NCBI GenBank assembly: GCA_934589065.1
Contig: CAKTNN010000025.1
Coordinates: 1 to 32,870, forward strand
Reading direction: 5' to 3'
Source: an uncultured Oscillospiraceae bacterium
GTDB lineage: Bacteria > Bacillota > Clostridia > Oscillospirales > Oscillospiraceae
DNA length: 32,870 nucleotides
Position numbers and translations under genes: made by a program. A model generated the notes under the pieces. The model searched no databases. It was given only the letters and a program-made list of their open reading frames with translations, and was not told where the DNA came from. Shown in pieces: positions 1-7,917 of the stretch (position 1 is its first letter; the number at the start of each line of letters is the position of its first letter).

Positions 1-30
1 CACCATCCTTTTGGATGGTGTTCTTTTTAT
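1..30 (+). terminator. Intrinsic terminator of an upstream gene outside the window
   Basis: An 8-bp perfect stem (CACCATCC at 1-8 with GGATGGTG at 13-20, loop TTTT) is followed by TTCTTTTTAT. This is a standard rho-independent terminator. The gene it ends lies before the window. Confidence 0.8.
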
Positions 31-68
31 GGAATTCGGTGGATAATGGGCCTGGTCAGGGCGTTAAG

Positions 69-93
69 AAAACACGCCGGTGGCGTGTTTTTA
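69..93. terminator. Second hairpin terminator, possibly bidirectional
   Basis: CACGCC (73-78) pairs with GGCGTG (82-87) around loop GGT. Flanking A-run and T-run (to 92) extend the stem and give a T-tract on both strands. It may be a backup terminator behind the one at 1-30. Confidence 0.6.
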
Positions 94-115
94 GCCCGTG
101 GGAGCAGAATGCAGC

Positions 116-276
116 GAAATCCGTCCTCCGGACGGGAGAAATCCACAAATGGTGAGTGAAATCCCTACGGAATGAAATCCGCCTTACGGCGGGAGAAAAG
201 ACGGATTTTATTTCATCCGCTGTGCGGATTTCATCTGCATAACAGATTTCATCCTTGCGTGAGCAAGGATTTTATT
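116..276. repeat. Array of short palindromes with constant GATTTCAT-type linkers
   Basis: At least five small hairpins lie close together: CCGTCC/GGACGG (121-135), CCGCC/GGCGG (179-192), ATCCGC/GCGGAT (215-229), ATCTG/CAGAT (233-247) and ATCCTTGC/GCAAGGAT (251-270). The last three are separated by exactly the trinucleotide TTC. Stems differ in sequence but arms are framed by GAAATCC or its complement. No coding potential was seen here. It resembles a family of dispersed intergenic palindromic repeats; copy number in the genome cannot be judged from this window. Confidence 0.6.
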
Positions 277-361
277 CCATTGCGGGGTGTGCCACTGTGC
301 AGCCGAGTATGGACGAAATGCAAGATCAAAAATTGAAAATTTCAAAATATCAAAATTTGTG

Positions 362-390
362 TTGAAATATGGAAATATAAGTGCTATACT
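362..390 (+). promoter_or_regulatory. Distal sigma-A promoter of the nucleoside operon
   Basis: TTGAAA (362-367), a 17-bp spacer and TATACT (385-390) give a good housekeeping-type promoter. Transcription from it would carry a leader of about 350 nt before the lipoprotein gene. AT-rich sequence lies just upstream. Confidence 0.5.
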
Positions 391-394
391 GAAA

Positions 395-632
395 TTTGTC
401 TAAAAGAAAATTTCCTTTTTGCAAAGAAAATACCTGCTTTGCGGAATATGTGCACCTTGGAAAATGCGGCGGCTGCCGGTAAAGTGGATTCCGTTCCGGG
501 AATTGCGACAGGAAGGGAAAAATTCCCGGCAGCTGGAAATTGTGCATTTTCTGCAGAATTGCACTTCCCCTTAGGTGGGCATTTGTTTGTGATTCACAAA
601 ATGAAAGGTAAATTTTTGGTAAAGTTATTGAG
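395..632 (+). ncRNA. Candidate structured leader RNA between two promoters
   Basis: There is no convincing gene here, but pairing is strong. GCTGCCGG (472-479) pairs with CCGGCAGC (526-533), and inside it GAATT (500-504) pairs with AATTC (521-525), leaving a 20-nt one-sided bulge and a 16-nt loop. A second hairpin joins GTGCA (542-546) to TGCAC (560-564). A smaller GCAAAG/CTTTGC pair lies at about 421-442. I do not recognise a known purine or other riboswitch core, and no T-tract follows. Function is unknown. Confidence 0.3.
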
Positions 633-661
633 TTGACAAGGCAGGAACACTGCTGTAAGAT
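633..661 (+). promoter_or_regulatory. Proximal sigma-A promoter of the nucleoside operon
   Basis: A consensus -35 TTGACA (633-638), 17-bp spacer and TAAGAT (656-661) lie about 90 bp before the lipoprotein start. The predicted transcript start is near 668. The AAGGAGG at 734-740 then serves the ATG at 750. Confidence 0.65.
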
Positions 662-749
662 AGCAATAGTTCTAGTGGTCATGACAACATGATAACAAGA
701 CAACAGATCCGACGGAACCGGATTTAAAAAAACAAGGAGGAACCAAATT

Positions 750-1988
750 ATGAAAAAGATCCTGACATTGGCCCTTGCGCTGGCTATGGTGCTTTCCCTG
801 GCAGCCTGCGGCGGCAGCAGCACGCCCGCAGCTACCACCGCTGCAACCACCGCCGGTGACACCACCGCTGCTCCCGAAGCCGGCGATACCACTGCCGCTC
901 CCGCTGCAGCAGACGTAAAGATCGCTGTGGTTTGCGACGCTTCCGGTCAGAACGACAACGGCTACAACCAGTCCGCCGTAGAAGGCGCTAAGGAACTGGC
1001 AGAGCAGTACGGCATTGAGTACAAGGTCGTTGAGCCCACCGAGAGCACCGGCGATACCCTGGCTGCTCTGGCTGAGGACGGCTACAACCTGATCTTCTCC
1101 ATGGAGTACGATTTCGATGCTCTGATCAGCGGCGAAGCCGGTGCAGACCCCATCGCTGTCCAGTACCCCGACACCACCTTCGTTGTTTTCAATGCAACCC
1201 CCAACGTCGATGCTGAGGGCAACACCATCCATCAGAACGTTATCTCCATCCTGTACAACGTCAACGAGTCCTCTTACCTGGCTGGCGCACTGGCTACCCT
1301 GGTAAACGAGAATTCCGATGTTCTGTTCGGTGACGGCTACAACTTCACTCCCACCTCTCAGGCCAGAGCCGTGGGCTTCATCGGCGGCACCAACTCCGAC
1401 GGTATTACCGTTTTCGGCAATGGCTTTATCGAAGGCGTGCAGCACGTAGCCGAAGAGCTGGGCGTTACTTATGACTACTATGCAAAGTACGATGCAGGCT
1501 TCTCCGATGTTGCCGGCGGCAGCACCGTAGCAGGTACCTACTATGACAATGGCGCCAACGTGGTTTACGCAGTTGCCGGTTCCATCGGTGACGGCGTTGC
1601 TGCCAAGGCTAAGGAAGAGGGCAAGCTGGCAATCCACTGCGATGCCAACAAGGACGGTCAGCAGCCCGGCTACATCCTGACCTCCGTTATCAAGAACACC
1701 CGCGTGGTTGTTAAGGAACTGACCGAGGCCATGATGAACGGCACTCTGGATAGCTACGACCGCATCACCACCTTCGATCTGGCAAGCGGTTCTACCTCCA
1801 TCACGGATCTGGCTACCATCTCCGCCGCCATTGAGCAGACCGACGAGGCTCAGGCTAAGTGGACGGAAATCAAGGCTTATGTGGATGACCTGGCTGCCAA
1901 GATCTCCGATGGCACCATCAAGGTTACCAATATGCAGAACGGCGACACCTTCGACCAGAGCACCTGCCCCAACATCAACTTTAAGTAA
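750..1988 (+). CDS. BMP-family nucleoside-binding lipoprotein of an ABC importer
   Basis: This is the extracellular substrate-binding subunit of a BMP/Med-type ABC importer, a family that mostly binds nucleosides. The 412-residue product starts with a lysine-rich lipoprotein signal and a lipobox ending in LAAC (Cys20 is the expected lipidated residue). A low-complexity Ala/Thr/Gly/Pro linker follows at about 22-53, as is usual for Gram-positive lipoproteins, then a periplasmic-binding fold beginning with the segment KIAVVCDASGQNDNGYNQ, typical of BMP proteins. The start is fixed by AAGGAGG 9 bp upstream. It is the first gene of the operon, directly followed by its ATPase and permeases. The exact ligand cannot be read from sequence; a nucleoside is the family expectation, and the catabolic genes downstream agree with it. 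Confidence 0.9.
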   Translation: MKKILTLALALAMVLSLAACGGSSTPAATTAATTAGDTTAAPEAGDTTAAPAAADVKIAVVCDASGQNDNGYNQSAVEGAKELAEQYGIEYKVVEPTESTGDTLAALAEDGYNLIFSMEYDFDALISGEAGADPIAVQYPDTTFVVFNATPNVDAEGNTIHQNVISILYNVNESSYLAGALATLVNENSDVLFGDGYNFTPTSQARAVGFIGGTNSDGITVFGNGFIEGVQHVAEELGVTYDYYAKYDAGFSDVAGGSTVAGTYYDNGANVVYAVAGSIGDGVAAKAKEEGKLAIHCDANKDGQQPGYILTSVIKNTRVVVKELTEAMMNGTLDSYDRITTFDLASGSTSITDLATISAAIEQTDEAQAKWTEIKAYVDDLAAKISDGTIKVTNMQNGDTFDQSTCPNINFK

Positions 1989-1998
1989 GCTGACACCC

Positions 1999-2029
1999 TC
2001 GGGCCCGTATACGAGTTATACGGGCCCGA
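1999..2029 (+). promoter_or_regulatory. Perfect 13-bp hairpin between lipoprotein and ATPase genes
   Basis: The two arms 1999-2011 and 2017-2029 (TCGGGCCCGTATA and its exact complement) enclose a 5-nt loop, starting 10 nt after the lipoprotein stop. There is no T-tract after it, so full termination is unlikely. I infer a processing or 3'-end-protecting stem that lets the binding protein be made in excess over the membrane and ATPase subunits, a common arrangement in ABC operons. Confidence 0.6.
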
Positions 2030-2096
2030 ATTGGAAATGTTTCCGGGCGAACCCTTTGCAGTCAGACGTCAGACAACGAACAATGAGGACAAAAAG

Positions 2097-3626
2097 ATGT
2101 ATATGATTCAAACAGTTGGGCTGACCAAACGGTTCGGCTCTTTCACCGCCAACGATCACATTGACCTGGCGATTCCCGAAAAGGAGATCACCTGCATCGT
2201 CGGCGAAAACGGCGCGGGCAAGACCACGCTGATGAATATGCTCTACGGCCTGCTGGAGCCGACCGAGGGCGAAATTCTCATCCGGGGCAAGCAGGTAAAA
2301 CTGAGAAGCCCCATCGATGCCATTGCAAACGGCATCGGCATGGTGCATCAGCACTTTAAGCTGGTTCCCAGCCTCAGCGTTTATGAGAATATCCTGCTGG
2401 GCGCGGAAATCACCAAAAAGGGCGGCCTCATCGATCAGAAAGAAGAGATCCGCCGGGTAGAAGAGCTGATTCACACCTACCATTTTGAACTCAATCCTTT
2501 GGACAAGGTTGAAGATATATCCGTTGGCAGCCGCCAGCGGGTGGAAATTCTGAAAATGCTCTACAGAAATGTAGATATCCTGATTCTGGACGAGCCCACC
2601 GCCGTCCTGACGCCCCAGGAGGCCAACGATCTTATCGACCGGCTGAAGGGCCTGAAGGAAAAGGGCAAGACCATCATCGTCATCACCCACAAGCTGCGGG
2701 AGGTGATGGAGGTATCCGATAACGTCGTGGTTATTAAGCGGGGCAAGGTCGTGGCCTCCATGCGCACGGCAGATACCTCCGAGCAGGAGCTGGCCCAGAT
2801 GATGGTGGGCAGAGACGTCATGCTCACCGTGGAGAATGACCGCCGGAAGGTATCCGATGGCAACATTATCTACCGGGCAGAAAACCTCACCACCATCAAT
2901 GGCTTTGGCAAGGAGTGCCTGAAAAACGTCTCCTTCCAGGTCGCCCGCGGCGAGATCTTGGGCATTGCCGGTGTGGAAGGCAACGGTCAAAGCGAGCTGG
3001 TTAAGATCATCAGCGGCCTCATGGAGGCCACCGCCGGAAAGGTCACCTTTGACGGCGAAGACCTGACCAATGCCTGGCCCGACAAGCTGCGGCAGAAGGG
3101 CATCGGCATTATCCCGGAAGACCGGTTCGCCCAGGGCCTGTGCCGTACCATGACTCTGGCAGAGAATGCCGTAGCCGGTTATCACACCCAGAAAGAGGTG
3201 TGCAAGGGCGGGCTGATGAATGCCAAGGCCATGCGTCAGCGCAGAGACAGCCAGATTGAACGGTTTGATATCCGCGTTGGCAATCTGGAAGGCAACGTAG
3301 GTGCGCTTTCCGGAGGCAATGCTCAGAAGATCATCGTTGCCCGGGAGCTCAGCGCAGGGCCCAAGCTGCTCATTGCCTGCCAGCCCACCAGAGGTATCGA
3401 TATCGGCTCGATTGAGTCCATTCATCGCCAGCTGCTGGAATACCGGAATCAGGGCAACGCCGTGATTTTGATTTCCAGTGAGCTGTCGGAAATCATGAGT
3501 CTGTCCGACCGGGTCATCGTTCTTTATAAGGGCGAAGTAACCGGCGAGGTTGACCCCACCAAGACGGATATGATGCAGATCGGCCTGCTGATGGCAGGTA
3601 TTACAGATAAGGAGGCGGCACAATGA
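2097..3626 (+). CDS. ABC transporter ATPase, BMP/simple-sugar type, two ATPase domains
   Basis: This is the cytoplasmic energy subunit of the importer, 509 residues with two fused ABC domains as in NupO/RbsA-type proteins. Domain 1 has a full Walker A (GENGAGKTT), signature (SVGSRQRVE) and Walker B (ILILDEPTA). Domain 2 has a degenerate Walker A (GVEGNGQSE, lacking GKT), signature LSGGNAQK and a Walker B ending CQPTRGID, with Gln in the usual Glu place; this asymmetry is normal for the family. A longer in-frame reading begins at 2031, but the GAGG at 2085-2088 is well spaced for the ATG at 2097, and the homologous sequence begins there. The ATG of the next gene overlaps its stop (ATGA). Confidence 0.9.
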   Translation: MYMIQTVGLTKRFGSFTANDHIDLAIPEKEITCIVGENGAGKTTLMNMLYGLLEPTEGEILIRGKQVKLRSPIDAIANGIGMVHQHFKLVPSLSVYENILLGAEITKKGGLIDQKEEIRRVEELIHTYHFELNPLDKVEDISVGSRQRVEILKMLYRNVDILILDEPTAVLTPQEANDLIDRLKGLKEKGKTIIVITHKLREVMEVSDNVVVIKRGKVVASMRTADTSEQELAQMMVGRDVMLTVENDRRKVSDGNIIYRAENLTTINGFGKECLKNVSFQVARGEILGIAGVEGNGQSELVKIISGLMEATAGKVTFDGEDLTNAWPDKLRQKGIGIIPEDRFAQGLCRTMTLAENAVAGYHTQKEVCKGGLMNAKAMRQRRDSQIERFDIRVGNLEGNVGALSGGNAQKIIVARELSAGPKLLIACQPTRGIDIGSIESIHRQLLEYRNQGNAVILISSELSEIMSLSDRVIVLYKGEVTGEVDPTKTDMMQIGLLMAGITDKEAAQ

Positions 3627-4705
3627 AGGGTAAAAAGCTGGGCGCAGGCCTGCGGGGCTTGCTGAACTGCCTGATTCCCATTTTGCTGGCCTTCCTGGTT
3701 GGCGGCATTGTCATTGCGGCAATCGGAGAAAATCCCCTGGAAACCTATTGGATTTTGCTGAAAAAGTCCCTGTTTACCAAGGTGGGCTTCCAGAATACCC
3801 TCCACTATGCCGGCCCCATGATTCTGACGGGCCTTGCCATTGCCGTGACCTTTAAGGCCAATATTTACAACATGGGTGTGGAAGGCTCTCTCCTTCTGGG
3901 TGCGTTCTTCGCCGGTATCCTGGGCAGCCGCATGACCGGCAATCCCTTCGTGGTAAAGCTGGTGTGCCTGGCAGTGGGCGTGCTGTGCGGCATGGCGTAT
4001 TCCCTGATTCCTGCCATCCTGAAAGCCAAGCTTCGTGCAGACGAGATGGTGGTTACCCTGATGCTGAACTACGCCCTTGCCAAGGTGCTGGAGTTCCTCA
4101 CCACCGGTATCTTCCGGGACAACGGCTCTGGCTACGTGTGCACCCCCATGGTTTCGGAGAGCGCTATGTTCTCCCGGATTTTCGGTAAATCCAGACTTAC
4201 CATCTTCTTCTTCATCGTGGTGGCAATCTGGGTGGTTATGACCCTGTATATGCGCCGGGGCCGTCTGGGCTACGAAATCAAGGCCATGGGCATGAATGCG
4301 GAGTTCGCAGAGGCCACGGGCATGAACGTGGGCAAAAAGATCATCTTCCTGATGCTTCTGTCCGGTGCGCTGGCTGGCTTCGCCGGTGCGGGCTGGATGA
4401 TGGAGGATCAGTACCGCTACACCCTGACCTTCTCCGGCAACCCCGGCCTGGGCTGGGACGGCATGCTCATTGCTCTGATGGGCGGTCACAACCCCGTGGG
4501 TATTTTCATCGCCTCCATTTTCTACGCGGCTCTGAAAACCGGCTCGGATAAGATCAATATGTATACCAATGTTCCCAAGGAGATCGTGGCTCTGATTCAG
4601 GCGCTCATCGTCCTGTTCCTGGCAGTCAAGTTCATCGACGGTCGGTTCCACCTGGTGGAGCGGCTGAAGGGGAAAAAGGGAAAGGAGAGCAAGACATGCA
4701 GCTGA
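3623..4705 (+). CDS. ABC transporter permease, nucleoside/simple-sugar type (first subunit)
   Basis: This integral membrane subunit of the BMP-type importer has 360 residues and about eight to ten hydrophobic segments. Near residues 75-95 it carries the phrase FKANIYNMGVEGSLLLGAF, where the NMGxEG pattern is characteristic of this permease family (NupP/YufP-like). A second family mark is the cytoplasmic loop GYEIKAMGMNAEFAEATGMN, the coupling region that contacts the ATPase. The C-terminus is a basic, lysine-rich tail. Its start overlaps the ATPase stop by 4 bp and its end overlaps the second permease by 10 bp, so the three are almost certainly translationally coupled. Confidence 0.88.
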   Translation: MKGKKLGAGLRGLLNCLIPILLAFLVGGIVIAAIGENPLETYWILLKKSLFTKVGFQNTLHYAGPMILTGLAIAVTFKANIYNMGVEGSLLLGAFFAGILGSRMTGNPFVVKLVCLAVGVLCGMAYSLIPAILKAKLRADEMVVTLMLNYALAKVLEFLTTGIFRDNGSGYVCTPMVSESAMFSRIFGKSRLTIFFFIVVAIWVVMTLYMRRGRLGYEIKAMGMNAEFAEATGMNVGKKIIFLMLLSGALAGFAGAGWMMEDQYRYTLTFSGNPGLGWDGMLIALMGGHNPVGIFIASIFYAALKTGSDKINMYTNVPKEIVALIQALIVLFLAVKFIDGRFHLVERLKGKKGKESKTCS

Positions 4706-5607
4706 TCATTAGTATTCTCTATGACTGCATTTATCACAGCGCCCCCATTATTCTGGCGGTGCTGGGCGGACTGTTTGCCTATAAGGCCAACGTTCTGAAT
4801 ATTGCGTTGGAGGGCATGATGCTCAATGGCGCGCTGTTCTCCGTGCTGACCTTCTATTTCACCCGGAATTTTGCCTTTGCTCTGCTGGTGTGCCTGCTGA
4901 CCACCCTGCTTTACGGCCTGATCTTTGCCTTCTTCGGCGTTACCATGAAGGGCAACGTGATCATCGTGGGCCTGGCAATCAACATGATGTCCACTGCCGT
5001 GGCAGGCTTCATCCTGGTTATGATGAAGTCCTCCAACATCATCATTCCGGAGTTTGATGTAAACGCGCTGAAGCTGAACATCCCCATCATCAAGGATATC
5101 CCCTTCTTAGGGCCGATTCTCAGCGGTCACCCGGTGCTGACCTACGTCAGCTTCCTGCTGATCTTCCTCACCTCCCTGCTGATGTACCACACCCGGTTCG
5201 GTGTGTATGTCCGGGTGGTGGGCGAGAGCGAGGATGCCGCAAAGGCCATCGGCCTGCGGGTAGACCTTTATAAGTATGCCGCCATTCTTCTGGGCGCAGT
5301 GGGCTGCGGCCTGGCAGGTATGAACCTGGCGCTGGATCGTCTGGGCCTGTTTACCAATTCCATGACGGCAGCCCGCGGCTTCATTGCCCTGGCAGCTATT
5401 TACTGCGGTCGCGGCAAGCCGGTAGAGTCCAGCCTCTATGCCATTCTCTTCGGCCTGTCCCGTTCTCTGGCAGTCAACCTGAGCGTGTACGCAGGTGAGG
5501 CCTCCGGCCTGTTTGACTGCTTCCCGTACCTGCTGATGATCGTGGTGCTGGGCGTAGCCTCCTATGTCAAGTATAAGAATACAAAGGTGAGAGGATTCCA
5601 GGTATGA
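4696..5607 (+). CDS. ABC transporter permease, nucleoside/simple-sugar type (second subunit)
   Basis: This is the partner permease, 303 residues and strongly hydrophobic throughout. It has the NIALEGMMLNGALF pattern after the first membrane segments and the coupling loop GVYVRVVGESEDAAKAIGLRVD, both typical of the NupQ/YufQ subunit. Family members of this type usually have about 300 residues, so it is full length. It overlaps the preceding permease gene by 10 bp, and its stop overlaps the start of the cysteine hydrolase (ATGA at 5604-5607), so the transporter runs into the catabolic genes without a break. Confidence 0.88.
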   Translation: MQLIISILYDCIYHSAPIILAVLGGLFAYKANVLNIALEGMMLNGALFSVLTFYFTRNFAFALLVCLLTTLLYGLIFAFFGVTMKGNVIIVGLAINMMSTAVAGFILVMMKSSNIIIPEFDVNALKLNIPIIKDIPFLGPILSGHPVLTYVSFLLIFLTSLLMYHTRFGVYVRVVGESEDAAKAIGLRVDLYKYAAILLGAVGCGLAGMNLALDRLGLFTNSMTAARGFIALAAIYCGRGKPVESSLYAILFGLSRSLAVNLSVYAGEASGLFDCFPYLLMIVVLGVASYVKYKNTKVRGFQV

Positions 5608-6170
5608 AGCAGACAGCACTCATCATTGTGGATATGGTTCGGGACTTTACCGATCCCCAGGGCCTGGTGTATTATCCCCAGAACCGGGAGATTCTGCCCA
5701 ACATTCGCAAGGTACTGGATACCTGCCGGGAGTACGACTGTCCTGTGATTTTCATGCAGCACTGCAACCGGAAGGACAAGCCGGATCGCCGGATCGCCTC
5801 CATGCGCCCCAACTGCATTGAGGGAACCTGGGGCATTGAAATCGACCCCATGCTTCCGGTGGATGAAAAGAAGGATTATGTCATCCGCAAGCGGCGCTAC
5901 AGCGGCTTCTTCGGTACGGATCTGGATCTGGTGCTGCGGCTGCTGGAGGTTAAAAACCTGATTATCGTGGGAACCAAGACCAATTGCTGCATCCGGGCAA
6001 CGGTGACCGATGCCTTTTATCTGGACTACAATCCGATCGTCCTCAGCGATTGCGTCGCCACCAATTCTCAGGTGGTGAACGATGTGCACCTGGAGGATAT
6101 CCGGAAATATCTGGGCCAGGTAATGACCAGTCAGGAGCTCTTTGAAAAGCTCCGGGCAGGAGAACTGTGA
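5604..6170 (+). CDS. Isochorismatase-family cysteine hydrolase (RutB-like)
   Basis: This 188-residue cytoplasmic hydrolase has the family catalytic triad: Asp10 (IIVDMVRDF), Lys96 (just before RYSGFFGT) and Cys129 (GTKTNCCI). The stretch from GTWGIEI to the catalytic Cys resembles RutB-type ureidoacrylate amidohydrolases and N-carbamoyl amidases more than nicotinamidases. It lacks the clear DxH...H metal site expected of PncA, although His53 is nearby. The family splits amide or ureido C-N bonds, so it could trim a base or base-ring fragment released by the phosphorylase downstream; that is inference. Translation is coupled to the permease through ATGA, and the next gene starts 8 bp after its stop. 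Confidence 0.8.
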   Translation: MKQTALIIVDMVRDFTDPQGLVYYPQNREILPNIRKVLDTCREYDCPVIFMQHCNRKDKPDRRIASMRPNCIEGTWGIEIDPMLPVDEKKDYVIRKRRYSGFFGTDLDLVLRLLEVKNLIIVGTKTNCCIRATVTDAFYLDYNPIVLSDCVATNSQVVNDVHLEDIRKYLGQVMTSQELFEKLRAGEL

Positions 6171-6177
6171 GGAAACC

Positions 6178-7143
6178 ATGAAAGAATACAACTATGACGT
6201 TCTGACCAGCGGCTATGTGAGCATGGATCACATCATTAAAATTGCAGAGCCCGCCCGGGTTGGCTTTACCTCCATTGTCACCAATGCCGACAATACGAAA
6301 ACCAACTATGGCGGCTGCGGCGTGAACATTGCCTCCGCCCTGTGCCGTCTGGGCAAGCGGGCCATGCCTGTTTTGCGGGTGGGCCCGGACTGGGAGGAAA
6401 ACGGCTTCCATGCCTACCTGACGGAAAACAACATTCCCACCGATGCCGTCACCCTGATTCCCGGAGAGGCCACCTCCACCTGCTATCTGCTCCAGGATAA
6501 AAACGGCGACCATATCACCATTTTCTATCCCGGCTCCATGGACAAAAAGTACGCCCAGCCCATTGAGGATCACTTCTTCCAGGAAACCCGGCTGGGGGTG
6601 ATTACCGTTGCCAGCAAGCAGGATAACCGGTATTTCCTGGATGGCTGCAAGAAAAACGGCGTGCCGGTGGTATTCGGCATGAAGGATGATATGGATGCTT
6701 TCCCCGTGGATTTCCTGCGGGAGGTTCTGGAGAGCAGCACCGTCATCTTTACCAACGAGGTAGAGCGGGAGCTGATTGAGAAGCTCTACGGCTGCGCCGG
6801 TATCACCAGGCTTTTTGAAATCGGCAGAGCCATGTATATCATCACCACCATGGGTGGGGACGGCAGCATCGTGTATGAAAAGACCATGGAAGGCTACCTG
6901 GAGCACCGCATTCCCACCAGCGGCATTACCAAAGAAGAAATTGTAGATACCACCGGCTCCGGAGACGCGTATATGTCCGGCTTCCTGTACGGAATGCTGT
7001 GCAGACGCTCTGCGGTGGAGTGCGGCTGTCTGGGCGCCGCCCTGGCGGACTTTGTGCTCCGGGACGTGGGCTGCTGCACCAACCTGCCTACGGCAGAGCA
7101 GCTGGAAGCAAAAATGGCGGAGATAAAGGAGAAATTATCATGA
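6178..7143 (+). CDS. PfkB-family sugar/nucleoside kinase
   Basis: This ATP-dependent kinase of the ribokinase/PfkB family has 321 residues. The N-terminal signature is GGCGVNIASALCRLG (about residues 45-59), and the C-terminal signature is DTTGSGDAYMSGF, with Asp263 as the catalytic base and the GSG anion hole. The substrate may be a free nucleoside, a sugar or a sugar 1-phosphate; sequence alone does not decide. An in-frame reading from 6142 exists, but GAGG just before the ATG at 6178 and the family N-terminus favour the shorter form. Its TGA overlaps the ATG of the phosphorylase, so these two are coupled and probably act in consecutive steps. Confidence 0.85.
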   Translation: MKEYNYDVLTSGYVSMDHIIKIAEPARVGFTSIVTNADNTKTNYGGCGVNIASALCRLGKRAMPVLRVGPDWEENGFHAYLTENNIPTDAVTLIPGEATSTCYLLQDKNGDHITIFYPGSMDKKYAQPIEDHFFQETRLGVITVASKQDNRYFLDGCKKNGVPVVFGMKDDMDAFPVDFLREVLESSTVIFTNEVERELIEKLYGCAGITRLFEIGRAMYIITTMGGDGSIVYEKTMEGYLEHRIPTSGITKEEIVDTTGSGDAYMSGFLYGMLCRRSAVECGCLGAALADFVLRDVGCCTNLPTAEQLEAKMAEIKEKLS

Positions 7144-7901
7144 AAACACTGTATATGGGCGCATCCCCTGAAACCGTTGGCAGCTATGTGATTTTTTCCG
7201 GTGACCCCTGGCGGGTGGAAGTGGTCAAGCAGTATCTGGATAACCCGGAGAAGGTGGCCTTCCAGCGGGAGTTCAATACCTACACGGGCACCTACAAGGG
7301 TGTAAAGATTACCGTTACCTCCACCGGAATCGGTGCTCCCAGCGCGGCAATCGCTATGGAGGAGATGTACGAGGCGGGCATGAAGGTCGCCGTGCGGATG
7401 GGCACTGCCATGGCCCTGCGGGACGATATGCTGGGCAAGTTTATCATCCCCATTGCCGCTATGCGCCGGGAGAGCACCAGCAAGACCTACGTGGAAACCT
7501 CCTATCCTGCCGTGGCGGATCTGGAGCTGGTGAATGTGATGAACCAGACGGTGACCCAGATGGGCGCCGAGTATGAAAACGGCATCAACTGCACCATGGA
7601 CGGCTTTTATACCCAGACCCACGATTCCAAGTTCTCCCTGGAATTCGGGCGGGATATGGCTCCCGGCTTTGAGGAACTGAAAAAGCTGGGCGTCATCGGC
7701 TGTGATATGGAGAGCTCCTGCATCCTCACCATTGGCAGACTCATGGGCGTTAAGTCCTGCGTGCTGACTATGACCACCGTTCTGGAAAACCTGAAGGAAG
7801 TCCTGAAGGGACAGGAACGGACGGATGCAGAGGATCTGCTGTGCCGCACCGCGCTGGAAGGCATTTATAATTACCATGTAAAATACGGTGATAAGCTTTG
7901 A
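7140..7901 (+). CDS. Nucleoside phosphorylase of the uridine phosphorylase (Udp) family
   Basis: This enzyme is expected to cleave a nucleoside with phosphate into base and pentose 1-phosphate. At 253 residues it matches the length of E. coli Udp. Phosphate-site motifs SGDPWRVE and VRMGTA, the REFNTY loop, GIGAPSAAIAMEE and the ribose-binding CDMES (Udp: EMES) are present. The region that reads FYPGQER in Udp, whose Gln and Arg hold uracil, reads FYTQTHD here, so the base is probably not uracil. The start is the ATG overlapping the kinase TGA; upstream in-frame codons belong to the shadow of the kinase gene. The next gene's ribosome site lies directly after its stop. Confidence 0.82.
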   Translation: MKTLYMGASPETVGSYVIFSGDPWRVEVVKQYLDNPEKVAFQREFNTYTGTYKGVKITVTSTGIGAPSAAIAMEEMYEAGMKVAVRMGTAMALRDDMLGKFIIPIAAMRRESTSKTYVETSYPAVADLELVNVMNQTVTQMGAEYENGINCTMDGFYTQTHDSKFSLEFGRDMAPGFEELKKLGVIGCDMESSCILTIGRLMGVKSCVLTMTTVLENLKEVLKGQERTDAEDLLCRTALEGIYNYHVKYGDKL

Positions 7902-7917
7902 TAAGGAGAGATGTTTT

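Noticed and set aside
116..276. CRISPR array
   Set aside because: The repeated units are short palindromes of different sequence without constant repeats and equal spacers, and no cas genes are present.
439..636. 65-codon frame in the leader of the nucleoside operon
   Set aside because: No ribosome-binding site before its ATG, low-complexity content, and it crosses the structured region and the second promoter.
350..892. 180-codon minus-strand frame over the lipoprotein 5' end
   Set aside because: It overlaps the promoter, leader and signal peptide of a certain gene and has no family features.
2016..3623. 535-codon open frame antisense to the ABC ATPase gene
   Set aside because: Its composition (Leu, Gly, His, Gln rich, no domain) is that of a shadow; the plus strand holds clear Walker motifs.
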